NCBI RefSeq assembly: GCF_000003815.2
Contig: NW_023365697.1
Location: 1 to 64,000 of the forward strand
Direction: 5' to 3'
Source of the DNA: Branchiostoma floridae
Taxonomy: Eukaryota > Chordata > Leptocardii > Amphioxiformes > Branchiostomatidae
Length of the DNA stretch: 64,000 bases
Each line of letters starts with the position of its first letter. The stretch's first letter is position 1. Both the position numbers and the translations under genes were made by a program. Shown here piece by piece: positions 1 through 11,434 of the stretch. Below the pieces are notes generated by a model that had not been told where the DNA came from, did no database searches, and worked only from the letters and a program-made list of their open reading frames with translations.

Positions 1-198
1 AGTCCAGTGCCATTATTACTGAGACTAATCAACGAAACAAAATGACACTGCTTATGAGCTATATATCATATACATGTTTACCCATGTTAAACGTTATAAT
101 CACTGATACAGCTTACTCCCCTTGATCACTAGTTTGATAATAGGATTCAGATACGCCGTACAGCCAGTCTAGACAGGATGTAAAAGAAACAGGGACTA

Positions 199-475
199 TC
201 GTAGCAACGTCTTGTGATTCAGCCTTTCCGCCGGGGCATGTGTATCTGCTGCTGATTGTGCCGTACGACCATCTCCAATGTCATCGCGCATCAAGGACCA
301 TTGCAGCAACGCCTTATGAGTCAGCCTTTCTGGCGGGGCATGCGTATCTGCTGCTGATTACATGCTGTACTACCATCTCCAATACCATCGTGTATCTAAG
401 AAAAGACCATCGCAGCAACGCATTGTGTGTGATACAGACATTCTGGCCAGGCGAGTGTATCAGCTGCTGCTCCAA
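199..475. repeat. Three-copy tandem repeat, about 107 bp per unit
   Basis: Two nearly full copies and one partial copy follow each other. Each contains a CAGCCTTTC/GGGGCATG segment, then CTGCTGCTGATT and ACCATCTCCAAT, and ends in GCAGCAACG. The third copy is diverged and stops after CAGCTGCTGCTCC. The small reading frames here follow from the repeat and are not supported as genes. Confidence 0.75.
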
Positions 476-520
476 CGGAAATACATGACAATAACCATCT
501 AAAGGAATAAAAGGAAAAAA

Positions 521-590
521 AAAGCCACACGAGTGCAGGGAGTGTGCAATGCGTTTCAAAACAAAAGGGACGTCCACATGAGAACTCTAA
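521..590 (+). pseudogene. C2H2 zinc-finger remnant with frameshift
   Basis: The + strand reads KPHECRECAMRFKTK, which fits the linker and CxxC half of a Krueppel-type C2H2 finger including the conserved F. The matching second half, HMRTL, appears one base out of frame directly downstream, so a single-base frameshift separates the halves. No neighbouring fingers are evident. It may be a remnant of a zinc-finger gene or of a transposon that carried one. A chance match cannot be excluded over so short a stretch. Confidence 0.4.
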
Positions 591-685
591 GTAGAGAAAC
601 TCTACCCATACGGACACTGCAAAAGATAATTTGCAGAACATAAGGGCTAATTGTGGGCTACGTCCTCCAACACGGATGGATTTAC

Positions 686-877
686 CGTAGTTTTCGAAAG
701 AAGCATAAATCTAAGGCCATAGTCGGCACGGGCAGCAATGCGTCTTACCTGTCGACGGCCAAGGCCAGGCCAACCGAGGTATTCGTAACGCGCCTGGGTC
801 CCGACACGGAGCCCAAAGATGTTACCCCTGAGGAAGTGGATTATGAAACCGTTTTACTGCCGAGACAAGCCAGATGA
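686..877 (+). pseudogene. Probable LINE ORF1-like fragment
   Basis: The frame reads KSKAIVGTG, then a linker, then EVFVTRLGPDTEP. A 'VGTG ... FVTRL.PDT' pattern is what I remember from the ORF1 proteins of invertebrate non-LTR retrotransposons, at the start of an RRM-like fold. The fragment ends in a stop after about 60 residues, with no rest of the fold visible. It directly precedes the Harbinger fragment but is probably a separate insertion. Assignment rests on motif memory alone. Confidence 0.35.
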
Positions 878-881
878 GGTA

Positions 882-1157
882 AGGATCTTCAACTACCGCC
901 TGTCCCGTGGTTAAAATTGCGCTGTGGAAAACGCATTTCCCTCATTGGCAAACCGGTGGAAGTGTTTGCTGACCACCATGCACCAGAAACCAAAAGTAGT
1001 GCAGCGAAAATTCAGCGCTGCTATGTGTTTGCATATCCTCATGAGAGAGAGGTACCCTGGCCTACAGAACGGGGAGCTGGATGTAGAGGGGCCAGACGGA
1101 GAAGTTGTCCAGGAGCCTGGAGGCAGGCTGGGATGCTTCATGAGACGCACAGTGTGC
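882..1157 (+). pseudogene. PIF/Harbinger transposase, C-terminal fragment
   Basis: The frame gives RIFNYRLSRG, an in-frame TAA, then VENAF, LANRWKCLLTTM, LHILMRERYP and a GEVV-PG tail. This is the C-terminal part of a Harbinger (DDE_Tnp_4, HARBI1-like) nuclease. Its hallmark is FNYRLSR...VENAFG.La.R, in which the E of VENAF is the third catalytic acid. Only about 90 residues survive; the part with the first two aspartates is missing and the stop codon disrupts the frame. It is a dead fragment. A second, distinct Harbinger remnant lies at 13.5 kb. Confidence 0.8.
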
Positions 1158-1199
1158 GCGAGGTGAACGTGCCAAACACAGAAGAGAAAAAAAAATGGG

Positions 1200-1860
1200 A
1201 GTCTATCTCAAAGTGTACTACAATAGCCCTTTGGGGTTCTTGCCATGGCAGCATCACATGTTTTAAGCCAGTGTTGAAGTTCATTTGGATGAATGTGTAA
1301 GTATACGGATAATGTCTCTCACAGCAGAGATGTTGATTGCATTAGTTTAGAGTATATGAGAGCAGATAGGAAGATTGTGCAAGCTTTAGACTCACATTTT
1401 CTAGTAACTTTACTTTTCATGCTGGCATGGACATTAATACATTACACCACATTTTGAATATGATTCATAGTATATCGGTAGAAAGTCAACAAATTAAATA
1501 GAAAGTAAAAATGAACCGTTCTATGTACATGTGATAATGCATTGTGGATTTTTTTTTTTGCTCTGGGTTAATTTATGGAAAGTTTCTTTTCTTTTTGGAC
1601 GAAGGCGCATAGGTGACTGTTTTCAGTTTTAGATTAATGTTTGTAAGGATGACTTCAGGATATTTGAAAGCATTCTCGACACCCATTTGAAACATCATAC
1701 ATCTTAATCTGCATATCCGTATATAATCTCTTTCATTGGATTGTTTAAATCTCGTCCTGGTTATTGTCGTTGTACAGGAACCATGGCCAGCCTGTTAAGA
1801 TCCCTGGCCGAATCCGAAACAAGATTTGGTCATCCATAAGCCCAAAAATGGATTTACGTC
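1200..1860. other. No recognisable feature
   Basis: This is AT-rich sequence with short homopolymer runs. I see no coding stretch with sensible codon use, no repeat and no RNA gene on either strand. Confidence 0.5.
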
Positions 1861-1866
1861 GCCTCT

Positions 1867-2103
1867 TTGTTCTCCTTTCAAGTGGAGGTTGGGCCAGGCG
1901 ATTACCAGGCTTTGGTGGTGAGTTATACCGGCGACGCGGAGCAGGCGGCGGTGGAAGACACAGCGGCAAAGTGGAAGAAGGCGCAAGCGATCTGCACCTT
2001 CAAGGCCACACCACATCTGCCAGCACCAGCAGCAGGCCCGTCCGGCTACGGCATTTCTCGGTCCCATCTAGACCCTCCGCTTGCTCTAGACTTCTTGAAG
2101 TAA
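1867..2103 (+). CDS. Unidentified exon-like open frame
   Basis: A 78-codon frame, more GC-rich than its surroundings, reads FQVEVGPGDYQALVV and then AVEDTAAKWKKAQA, with a plausible amino-acid mix. A pyrimidine-rich stretch ending in CAAG precedes the coherent part, as a splice acceptor would. I do not recognise the protein. The longer overlapping + frame (1764-2195) is rich in Arg, Gly and Ser and looks like a shadow. This could be a host exon, a decayed gene or chance. Confidence 0.25.
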   Translation: MFSFQVEVGPGDYQALVVSYTGDAEQAAVEDTAAKWKKAQAICTFKATPHLPAPAAGPSGYGISRSHLDPPLALDFLK

Positions 2104-2424
2104 GAGGTGCCGAGGCTTCAGGCACTTTGCAAAATTCTGCCCGGCAAAGAGCCCCCCTCCATTCCATAGTCGGGCCTTCCATCCCTACGGTATAGACGTT
2201 AAACTTAGTTTCATAGAACTGTCCTGATTTGATGCTTCAGTAGAGAACATCGTCTCCCTGTGGCAATGATTCAAAGACAAGTAGCCTAGTACGTAGTTTT
2301 GACATGTCGTTAACTTTACTTTAGATCTCTTTGTTGCAGACCAGACGTCGTCTTCAGACGTCGTCAGACAGTGGAACTGAGAAACCATGACGCTGAAACC
2401 AAACCCCGTTCATACGACACTTCA

Positions 2425-3190
2425 GCAACAGTTTGTCTACCTTCTATACGATACAGGTCTAGACCATATAGTACAGGATCCTACACGCCGGTAAAATACA
2501 TTAGACTTAGTCCTCACAAAGTCTCCATCCCTCATCCCCCGTGTTGAAATCATCCCCGGTATCTTCGACCACAACATCGTGTGCTTCGAGTGGAAGACCA
2601 AGCCGGAAGTACTGCAGAATGCCAACCGTCCCATCATCCCCTACGGACGCGCCAACTGGAAAGCCATGAAACAGGACATGGAGACACTACAGCAGAACTT
2701 CAGACTTGGAACACATGTCGACAGAAGAACTGTGGCAGAAGTTCAAGTTGCAATTGGCACTGAAAGGTAGCATGGTCAATCACATTCCGACTATGAAACC
2801 TAGACGAGAAGAATCTCTTCCCTGTTTGACCTCATGCATCCATCGTCGCATTTGAAAGCGTGACAGGCTTTACAGGAAGATGAAGAAGCCTGAACATGCA
2901 GAAGGAAGTAAAAAAAAAAGGAAGAGAGAGATCTGGAAGCAGATGCGGCGCTCCTAATGGAGATACACCGAACACGGTACCTGTTCTCTCCCGCCAGCTC
3001 AGAAGAGAGCCCCAGACCTAGCCTGAAAAGATTCTGGACCTACGTGAAGCACCAGCGCTCCACCACCACCAGCGTACCTGCCCTAATGTCGAATGGGAAG
3101 CTTGTCACTGACCCCAGACAAAAGGCCTAACAGTTCTACACTGCGTTCAGCGAAGGAGCCACATACACAGCATAAGACGTCAAGACGTTT
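2425..3190 (+). mobile_element. CR1/Jockey-like LINE fragment: endonuclease end plus linker
   Basis: On the + strand, NTLDLVLTKSPSLIPRVEI followed by PGIFDHNIV matches the end of an apurinic endonuclease domain in CR1/Jockey/Crack-type LINEs (usual form PGISDHD). Downstream, in changing frames, comes a basic linker and then KRFWTYVKHQR, VPALMSNGKLVTDP and QFYTAFS, the usual bridge into the reverse transcriptase. Several stops (for example just before QFYTAFS) and frame changes show the copy is dead. The reverse transcriptase is absent: the sequence runs into a tandem repeat at about 3.2 kb. Confidence 0.8.
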
Positions 3191-3199
3191 TTTCAAGTT

Positions 3200-4065
3200 T
3201 CAGAAGAATGCAAATATGACTGCGATGATACATATTCACATAGCCCTCACAATGAATATTGGCAGGGGAGAAGAATAAAACTTGGTTACGTTTCCATTAA
3301 AAAGGTTCAAGAGAAAGCAAATGTGACTATGGTGATACATGTTCACCTGACCTCACAATGGATGTTGGCAGGAGAGGAGAATAAAGCTTTGTTGCGTTTC
3401 CATTAAAAGGTTCGAAAGAAAACAGATGTGACTACGATGATACATGCATATTCGCCCATCCCTCACAATGAATATTGGTAGAAGAGAAGAACAAAACGTT
3501 GTTAATTTTCCATTAAAAGGTTTAAAAGAAAGCAAATGTAAATACAATGATACATGTTCACCTAGCCCTCACAATGGATGCTGGCAGGAGAGGAGAATAA
3601 AACTTTGTTACTTTTCCATTAAAAGGTTTAGAAGAAAGCAAATGTAAATAAAATGATACATGTTGACCTAGCCCTCACAATGAATGTTGACAGGAGGACT
3701 AGAAGAGAATATTCAGAAGAGAATAAAAATTTGAGCTGACGTCGTTTCTCTTGAGTCGTACCTTCTGGGGCCTTTTTTGGGCTCATAATACCATAATACA
3801 ATTTTGCTGGCCATTTCTATTTGTACTCCGTCGCTGATTCTGTATCTGTATCTATATTATATAAAGGTTTAGAAGAAAGCAAATGTAAATACAATGATAC
3901 ATGTTGACCTAGCCCTCACAATGAATGTTGACAGGAGAGGAGAATAAAGCTTTGTTACTTTTCCATTAAAAGGTTTAGAAGAAAGCAAATGTAAATACAA
4001 TGATACATGTTGACCTAGCCCTCACAATGAATGTTGACAGGAGAAGAGAATAAAAGTTTTAGCTG
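3200..4065. repeat. 107-bp tandem repeat with a higher-order duplication
   Basis: About seven units share ATGATACATGTT, CTAGCCCTCACAATG, AGGAGAGGAGAATAAA and TTTTCCATTAAAAGGTTT, spaced about 107 bp. The array is interrupted at about 3.73-3.87 kb by a block beginning GCTGACGTCGTTTCTCTTGA, and resumes. The same block recurs at 4.06-4.23 kb with GGGCTCATAATAC and GCCATTTCTATTTGTACTC. A unit of about 330 bp (array piece plus block) was therefore itself duplicated. Confidence 0.8.
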
Positions 4066-4249
4066 ACGTCGTTTCTCTTGAGTCGTACCTTCTGTTCGTT
4101 TTTCGAGGTTGTTATAAGGCGGTAACCAAGTAAATTAGCCTCCATAGCAGGCTCTCTGAGGCCTTTTTAGGGCTCATAATACATTTTGCTAGCCATTTCT
4201 ATTTGTACTCGGTCGCTGATTCTGTACCTATATAGCCGATATGACCGCC

Positions 4250-5690
4250 CTTCGGCGTAACACACCAGCTAATTTGTTGGCGTTTTCTGATTGTTAGCCT
4301 CCAAGAAGCAGAACTTCTGTGGACGGCATCAGGTAGGAGTTTATCCAGTTGGGATCACGGCCGGCTGCAGCGTTCGACGGCAGAAGAGCCAACGGGTTGC
4401 TCGAGACCATGGCGGTTACGGCTAAGCATCAGAACCACGCCAGGCCAGACAAAAACGCAGCCATCTTACAGCGGTTTCGACCCCTGGTAGAGGAGAAATT
4501 TTTCAGTGTGTTGATTCTATTTTTTATATAATTTAGGAGGATTCAGTGTGGCAGAGAATCAATAGGAGCATGCATGCATTTATAAAAGCTGTGGATTACT
4601 GTCAACATGAGGCAGAGTCTTCCGGACCGCCCAAGTAGAAGCTCAAGACGCTACACGATCGTCTGGTAGTGTATTCAATTTCTCTACGAGGTAGCCTCAG
4701 CCAGAGGCTACTTGTAAACGTTGTGGATAAAAAGTTCACTGGGTCAAGTCTCGCTGCAAGGATAATAAGAAGTAATTAGAGGAAGAGCGCTGATTTTTTT
4801 AAAGAGCTGAAACCGTGAGTTGATGCTGGTACAATGTATTAGAATTCTAAATTATTTTAAAGGGCCTGATATGTTTGTTGAAACTTGAAAGAAACAATTT
4901 TTACGGGTTTGGGGTGCGATGTTAATGAATTGCAATAATTGGATACACTAGAAGGCTGCAAAAGGTCGTAGAATTAATGTTAAAATCCAGGACCCGAGTA
5001 GACGTAAAATCTTATTCGAAGTTAATAATAAGAGCTGTTATTTAAGTCGAGGGTTGCACATTTATTGCGGAAATAGCATAACAAAATCAAACAGGAATAA
5101 AAGACGGATACTAGACATTATTGACTGGACGGTTGAACCCTCAAAGCCGCGCCTTTGCCATGATTAAGTTATTTAAATTTGTAGATAAAAGACTGCCCTT
5201 TCAATCTTAATTCAGTGACTGTACTTACGAGATATGTCGCAGGGGGCTCTTTCAAGCTAAAAGTGTGATTATAAGTCTTAGAGTGGTTACGTCTAACGGC
5301 CAATTGTTCATCACAGAAGGAAGCGAACCATTGTTGGTTTTCCAGTGGGGGAGGGGGGTGGTGTATGGTATACGTCATCGACAATTGTAATTCGCTGGAG
5401 GTGGAGTGACTTTGCGTTAAACTGCAACATTAGATAAGTGGGGGTCCCTGCGTCTTTGTATATAGATAATAGCAGCACAGCTAATGATTCAAGGTGATGA
5501 GCAAGAGAGGAACAAGCGTTGCCCGATTACGAACCTGCAGGAGCGGCATGTTCCTTGGTGTTCAAAATGCTGGTTGGCGTAGGCTTCTTCATAGGTACCG
5601 ACAAATCGGAGTTTGGAGATTACCATACAGTTGGTAACATTAGCAGGTATTAGAAAAACCATAGTAAAATAATTACAGCCTAGTCTTACG
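4250..5690. other. No recognisable feature
   Basis: Both strands show only short, incoherent frames. The region is AT-rich after 4.5 kb. No terminal repeats, RNA gene or recognisable domain was seen. Confidence 0.5.
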
Positions 5691-5814
5691 GACAATATGT
5701 CCTCCTTCCTTAACATTACTTTTTTTGGGGGTACTATTCAGCTGTTCAAGTCCAGGCTGCGTGTCGCGCTTGATGTGCTCAATGAGGAGAATTATGAGTT
5801 CTTCCAACACTCAG

Positions 5815-6238
5815 GACCAATCTACATGTCAGACGCGAAGACAGTGACGAGGAAGACGAGACCGTCGTCTACGTTAAGCAAACTTGCCGGCGCAGTGGCG
5901 GGCATCAAGACTGACCTACATGGTCCTATTAAAGGTGCCAGGCAGTCTTGGACCAAATTCGGAGGAACAACACGGTCCCTTCCTCCAACAAGGAGAGAAA
6001 AAGAAAGGACATGGACTTCACAGACAGGCGGCGGCCATCAGGACGCGCCGCCGATGTGCACACCTGAGGTTGACGATGGATGGGTGAGTATGGAAAAGTG
6101 CAGGAAGACAACGAGCAGGAAGAAGACCAGCCCGTGGAAAACGAAGATGGAGAGGGGGAGGTGGAGGAGGAAAGCGAGGGAAGCTTATGCAGTGAGCCAG
6201 AGAGCTCGGGCTCGGGAACAGAAGAGGAGTAGTTGGGA
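5815..6238 (+). pseudogene. Frame-shifted acidic protein remnant
   Basis: Coherent protein-like stretches occur in different + frames. EDSDEEDETVVYVK is at about 5.84 kb. QAVLDQIRRNNTVPSS followed by a basic KERKRKD run is at about 5.94 kb. An acidic tail beginning MGEYGKVQEDNEQEED and ending SGSGTEEE before a TAG is at 6.08-6.23 kb. The longest single frame (5697-6242) crosses these and has poor composition, so I reject it as the product. A possible donor (GGTGAGT) lies near 6085. This may be the upstream part of the hAT copy that follows, or a decayed host exon. I do not recognise it. Confidence 0.35.
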
Positions 6239-6489
6239 CTGAAACTAGTTAGACTAATGTTGGGGTGGGAGAGTTAAGTTGAGTATAGATGATTTTGTGT
6301 TTAATTATGAGTTAAGTTAAGTACAATTATGAGTTCAGTTAAGTATAGATGATTTTAGATGATGGGAAGAACATGAAGTCTTTTTTATATAATGTGTTTA
6401 GTTAACTTAAGTGTTGAAGTTGCATTGTAGTGGTTTAGTACAGGGTAAGGTGTTTAAGTTAGGTTTAGTGTAGAAAAAGGACCTTGAGG

Positions 6490-7036
6490 GAACCCTTCAT
6501 CGACCACCTGCTGAAGAACCTGCAGGATCGTTTGGCCTCCACCCAGCTGCTGTCCAGCTTTGTCCATACTGGACCCATCCCTGGTGCCTGATGACCCCAT
6601 GAATGAGGAGTATGGCTGTGCCGAGGTTCAGTGTCTCGCAACACAACATGGTGGTGCGGTCAATGGGATTGTTGACCATGTTGCTCTTGATGATGAGTGG
6701 TTAAGCCTGCGAACGTACATGAGGCGGGGCAAGGGCCACTTGTCACAGGAGCAGCTGGTCAGATCCCTTCTGACTGATGCCACCCTGGCACTGTTGTATC
6801 CCAACATGAGGTTGCTGGCATCAGTGTTGATGGTCATTCCAGTCAGCACTGCTGACAGTGAGAGGTCCTTCAGCACACTGAAGAGGATAAAGACAAGGCT
6901 GCGGAGCCGTCTCAGCAACGCGGTGCTGAATGACCTCCTGACCATCAGCATTGACGGACCGCACGTCAATGACTTTGACTTTGCTAGGGCGGTGACCAAG
7001 TGGGCTGGGCTGAAAAACCGCAGGATCAGTGTGTAG
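6490..7036 (+). pseudogene. hAT transposase C-terminal (dimerisation) domain
   Basis: The frame contains LSILDPSLVPDD, then YPNMRLLASVLMVIPVSTADSERSFSTLKRIKTRLRSRL in outline (LxxL, P-x-S-x-A-x-S-E-R-S-F-S), ending NDLLTISIDGP and a stop. This is the hAT family C-terminal dimerisation region; the S-E-R-x-F-S motif is diagnostic. Upstream, EPFIDHLLKNLQDRL is in another frame, so a one-base frameshift lies at about 6555-6575. Only about 180 residues remain; the BED finger and the catalytic aspartates are not visible. The flanks carry loose GTTAAG-type repeats at 6.29-6.48 and 7.61-7.80 kb. It may be a dead transposon or the last exon of a domesticated copy. Confidence 0.85.
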
Positions 7037-7039
7037 CCC

Positions 7040-9770
7040 CATTAATGTTATGATGTCCATATTCATTGCAATCAATGCTGTAACGTAGTGCAAGACCAAT
7101 CAAAGACTGTGTTAAGGATTGGTACATCCCTGCAATTCTATTGTAAGAACTTGAAGTTATATTTTTCACTGATGTGAAATACATGTGTACTTAGTAGATA
7201 GTACTCAAGAAGTTATCATTTGTAGACAGTACAGTAGACAGTACATTTTTCTTTTGTATCCCTTTTATTTTTTATCCAGAAGACTATTTTCAACCATGAT
7301 TAGTAAGTCAGTAAGTAGATAACTTATCTGTGACATGACTTGTAATTGTGATATGTCATGACATGTCAAGTTTATCCGATATTTGTTGCAATAAACATTA
7401 TTTTTGAGTGTGATTTGAAAGATTGGACTTGGATTATTCTTCCCTTGTAGAAACTGTAGTTGTGAAGCTAACTCCGAGGAAATGGCCTCCATTTGTACTT
7501 GAAAAAAGGTAAAATGCAAGAGCTTCTACCCCAGGAGGCGGGGGGGTTGGCGCTTCGCGCGCCGCATTAGGGTGCTGCGCACCCTCCTCCATTCTGTTAT
7601 AAATTCCTGGGGAGAACCCTGAAGGTGTTTAAGTTGTGTATATGTTAGGTTAAGTATAAGGTTTAAGTAATGTGTTTCAAGCAAGGCTTTAAGGTAAGGT
7701 AAAATATATGTAAAGTAAAGAGCAAGGCATTGTTTTAGAGGTGATTCTTGGAAATGTGTTGTAAAGGAAAGTTAGATTAAGTAGAGTGTAAAGTATGTTT
7801 TGAATAATCACTATCTACTTTTTAATATGCAGTTTATCAAGTTCTGTTGCTCTGTAACGGTTGCTAATGACATTGTCCGGAGTCTTCCATTTTTACACAT
7901 GACGTAAATGAAGAATATTTAATCATAAATGTAACTTAGAATTACACAGGATGTTAAAGGTATAGATGAACAAGTTTGGTCTAGCAATAAAATCATGAAA
8001 TCTCATATCTTCAGATGAAATTGGTAAATTTGGCAAAATAAGCCTGTTAGAAAGTCATTGCCATGGAAACACGTAAAAAACATAAACTTAATGTTTTCAA
8101 TGTTGTTGCTTGGAACAAGAACGTATTCTATACGATATCGCAAACTACTTTTCTCTGTCTTATATCAACAACGTGGCATCGAATCAGAGTGCACACCTGC
8201 TCGACATTCAAAACAAATGTACTGATGTTAAACAGCTGGCATAAGACATATCGAATATGTTATCTTGTTTTATACCTAAAATCACCCATGCAAAACTGCA
8301 GTGTTGAGAGCATGTGTGCTTATAGTAATGTCAGATAGGATCTTTGCTTTTGCAAGACTGGAGACTAGTGGAGAGGGCAAACTACTGCATCCACAGCAGA
8401 TACAGGACATCGTAAAAGTGTCAAACTTGGGTACTGATGACGAAGAAGGCAATTAAACTGATGAGGAGAAAGGGGAGACGACAACATCTCCAGGAGTTTT
8501 CCAAACCAGCCCGAGAATTGTGGCCGTGTACTCAGAGGGTACATTTTATGGACTTGTTACGCAAAAAAGGCCGAAAAAATAGACAAGTATGTATAGTTAC
8601 ACACGGCAAATTAATACCTGCTGCCACACCCACCACTACAGAGAGTACTGCCAGAACACCACATGACTTCGAAACGTCAGGGTGGAGTATCATACCGCCC
8701 CATCCCCTACCCGACATGGCCCGACTACATGAAAAAACACCCCCAAAAAAGTGGACGACAAACATTTATTAGGCATTACAGAACGACAAAACTTTCCAAA
8801 ACACCTTCTGTCCTCCGTTCGGGATCCATGCTGTAATTATTACAATGACTGGGACAAAAGAAACCCAGGAGAGGGAGACTAGGGGACAGCAAGAGAAGAA
8901 GATACATTGATCCTGCAACGGATGAAGTACGAGACAGTGTGGTGTACTACAGCCATCCATGGGGATATACTGTAGTTGTCGACTTCAGTATGATGGCAAG
9001 GAAGATCTCCTCCACAGTTTTTTTAAACAAACTAAGTTAAAAAAATGTACTCTTAAACATACCTTTTTGGCTACTTTCATAAAATGATGGAGAGCAAGAA
9101 ACCTCTCAGGGCGTACACCGGGTATGTCAACGCACAAACAACATGTCAACAACAACACAACTCACAGCTTACAACCTTTTCCTGTATGCATACAATGCTT
9201 TTGAGCGACTAGTGGCCATTGACAGGACAACACCATTCCAGTGCCCCACTTAAAAATCACAACCCGCAGTAATTATTTTGGGTAGTATTACTCTGGGAAT
9301 CAAGAAAACATGGTGCCTGATCTGCAAGCTGACCTGCAAACGCAAAATGTAAGCATAATATTTACAAACGGACTAAAACGAAAAGCTATTGTATTATCTT
9401 TTATTAAAACTTTAACCTTATTTTTAACGGTTTAAATGCACACCTGCTTCTTTATCCATTCATCACTCTAAAATGAAGAAATAATTGAGAAGATAGCAAT
9501 AAACTAAACTAGGCCTTCATATCTCGCGACCTCCTGTCATCAACAGTGGGAGCAGGCATCAGCATCGTGTAAACATCAAAGATGAGACAGTTTACTGGAG
9601 TCGGTAAAGCTCTGTCACTTCAGCTGTGCAGGGAGATGGAAAGGGCGTTGTGCAATGGTGGGAACAAGCCATTGTCTAAACTAATAAAACATTGTTGATC
9701 CACATGCATCACAGCATTTTTCAGAAAGGTTGGTGCTGAAAAAAGGAAAATAAGCTGGGATATGACAGTT
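7040..9770. other. No recognisable gene; one GC-rich hairpin
   Basis: The stretch is AT-rich. A perfect hairpin, AGGGTGCTGCGCACCCT, lies at about 7.57 kb in a short GC-rich patch. Near 8.5 kb a + frame reads SPRIVAVYSEGTFYGLV, which is protein-like, but stops and frame breaks surround it. Nothing else is supported. Confidence 0.45.
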
Positions 9771-9813
9771 TAGTGATGAGGCTGTCATTAAACCGGATCA
9801 CTTTTTTGTGTAG

Positions 9814-9968
9814 GGACTTCCTGGAAGAGCTATCAAGAAACTCCCCTGAATGCGGAATGATTCAGATTGCAAGAGAAGACTCCACCAAGAACATCATTGA
9901 GGAAATGGACTTAACATCAAAGATTCAGTCAATCACAGCTATACCTATATATAATACATCTATTTCAG
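9814..9968 (+). CDS. Unidentified exon with good splice signals
   Basis: A 155-nt open stretch lies between an acceptor (TTTTTTGTGTAG) and a donor (TTTCAG|GTAAAG). It encodes DFLEELSRNSPECGM, then IAREDSTKNIIEEMDL, and ends SIS-G. Incoming phase is 2 and outgoing phase is 1. Composition is protein-like and partly helical. I do not recognise the domain. It may belong with the exon-like pieces at 10.3 and 10.6 kb, on the same strand, but linkage is unproven. Confidence 0.4.
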
Positions 9969-10281
9969 GTAAAGACTCTGCTGGCCATTGAAACATAAAC
10001 ATAACATTACAACCATCTTCAGGATAAAAGCATGCCCACGTCTTATCTTACAATAGTATGTTGCTCATATAAATTGTTAATAAGTATTTTACATTGTTTG
10101 GAGTATGTGGACCCTTTACTATGTGATGAGACAATAGGGAGTTCAAGAGAAGTTGTTTCCACTGAAGTGATACTCCTATCTATGCGAATAACTCTACTCT
10201 TTAACAAGATATTAAAGCGACAGTTGGATTTCTTTATTACATTTCAATATCTAACATATTATCCCCATTCCTTTACTTCAC

Positions 10282-10517
10282 ATGACCTGGGTCTTCCCGA
10301 CAGCATAAAGCGCAAAGCCATTGATGCCGTCGGCCTCCAGAAGCGAGCCATTGAAGAGCAAGACATGGTGAAGACAGAGATGGAGCGTGTTTTGCACCAT
10401 CTTTTACCCAGCATGACATTACAAAGCAGGACATTCGCAGATGTACGGAAAGCGGCAATATCTCAGGGCACACACATCATCAGAATAGAGCTCAGGATGT
10501 ATATCTTCAAACAATAA
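10282..10517 (+). CDS. Unidentified helical exon-like frame
   Basis: The + frame reads LGLPDSIKRKAIDAVGLQKR, then AIEEQDMVKTEMERVLHHLL, a charged heptad-like helix, and continues to a TAA at 10517. An acceptor-like CTTCCCGACAG lies at its left. The helical segment could be part of a coiled coil in a TRIM-like protein, which would fit the filamin-like exon 50 bases downstream. It could equally be the late helical region of a transposase. No family is assigned. Confidence 0.3.
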
Positions 10518-10550
10518 ATTTTGGCTCTCCCCGTCCCCACTTCAAGTCAT

Positions 10551-10693
10551 ATTCAATAAACACTTCAACAACAGGAACGTGCCATTTGAGATGGACAGCG
10601 GGCGGCAGCGCGACAACTTCGAGGTGTCCTTCCTGGCGCAAGAAGCTGGAACGCATCGCATCCCAATATCCTTCAACGGGGACCCTGTGCAAG
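10551..10693 (+). CDS. Filamin-repeat-like exon
   Basis: The + frame reads HFNNRNVPFEMD, then NFEVSFLAQEAGTHRIPISF and NGDPVQ, ending at a clean donor (GTGCAAG|GTAAGA). The pattern 'Y/F-E-V-S-F-x-x-x-E-A-G-x-H-x-I-x-I-x-F-N-G-x-P-V' is the C-terminal half of a filamin-type immunoglobulin repeat, found in filamins and TRIM2/3/71-type proteins. No neighbouring filamin repeat or NHL exon is visible, so this is an isolated exon or a fragment. The 5' boundary is uncertain. Confidence 0.5.
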
Positions 10694-11434
10694 GTAAGAC
10701 CGAGAGTAGATGACTCATTAGGCCTTGCAAACGACTTATCGCACATTAACTAGAGCAGGGAGGAACTATTACCAATGAATACCAACCACTCAAAAAAAGT
10801 GTCAAATTCCCCAACTAGTACTAAAATCAAACATATGCGTTTTTTTGTATTTCCATAGTGCACTAATACCCTGGATAATGGAAGCAACGATCACCCTTTT
10901 TTAGCAATCAGTAAATCAACCATATGAAGAGCATGAGGCAATGGCTTTTATATTGGAAATGGAGGAAAAATTCTCTTTCGTGCTGTTGGTCCGGAAGAAA
11001 CACCTGGCCGTCGAATCACAGTACAAGAAGATAAATAACCGATGATGAAAAGAATGTGGGGGTGGGGTGGTGGTAGAAGGTGCAGACCCGTAAATCATTG
11101 AAATAAGTCAACCCACACTGTTGATGAGAAGACTGAGAAGACTACTGATTGGACAAAGGCAATTACGAAGTGGAAGATTTTTCGGACCGATTTTGTTTCA
11201 CCATAGACATAGCTTTTTTTCCTTGTTACTGGATATATTCTGTTTTATCAATATGTGTAAAAAAAATGACAAGTTCTGTTGTTAGAAATTGATTTTTATT
11301 ATCATTTATATTCATTTTTTTATTATTTATGAAAATAATTAGGAGAAACCACATTTCGCTCTAATAATATTTTGGTTTTATCAGTTTCTTAACAATATGT
11401 CGATGTTACAACGATACTGATAGCATTCTTTCAG

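Noticed and set aside
1764-2195. 143-codon + frame rich in Arg, Gly and Ser
   Set aside because: It overlaps a better-composed frame at 1867-2103 and looks like an antiphase shadow of GC-rich sequence.
5697-6242. 181-codon + frame
   Set aside because: Its composition is poor and it cuts across more convincing frames (acidic tail, basic linker) in the other two phases. Treated as a shadow of a frame-shifted relic.
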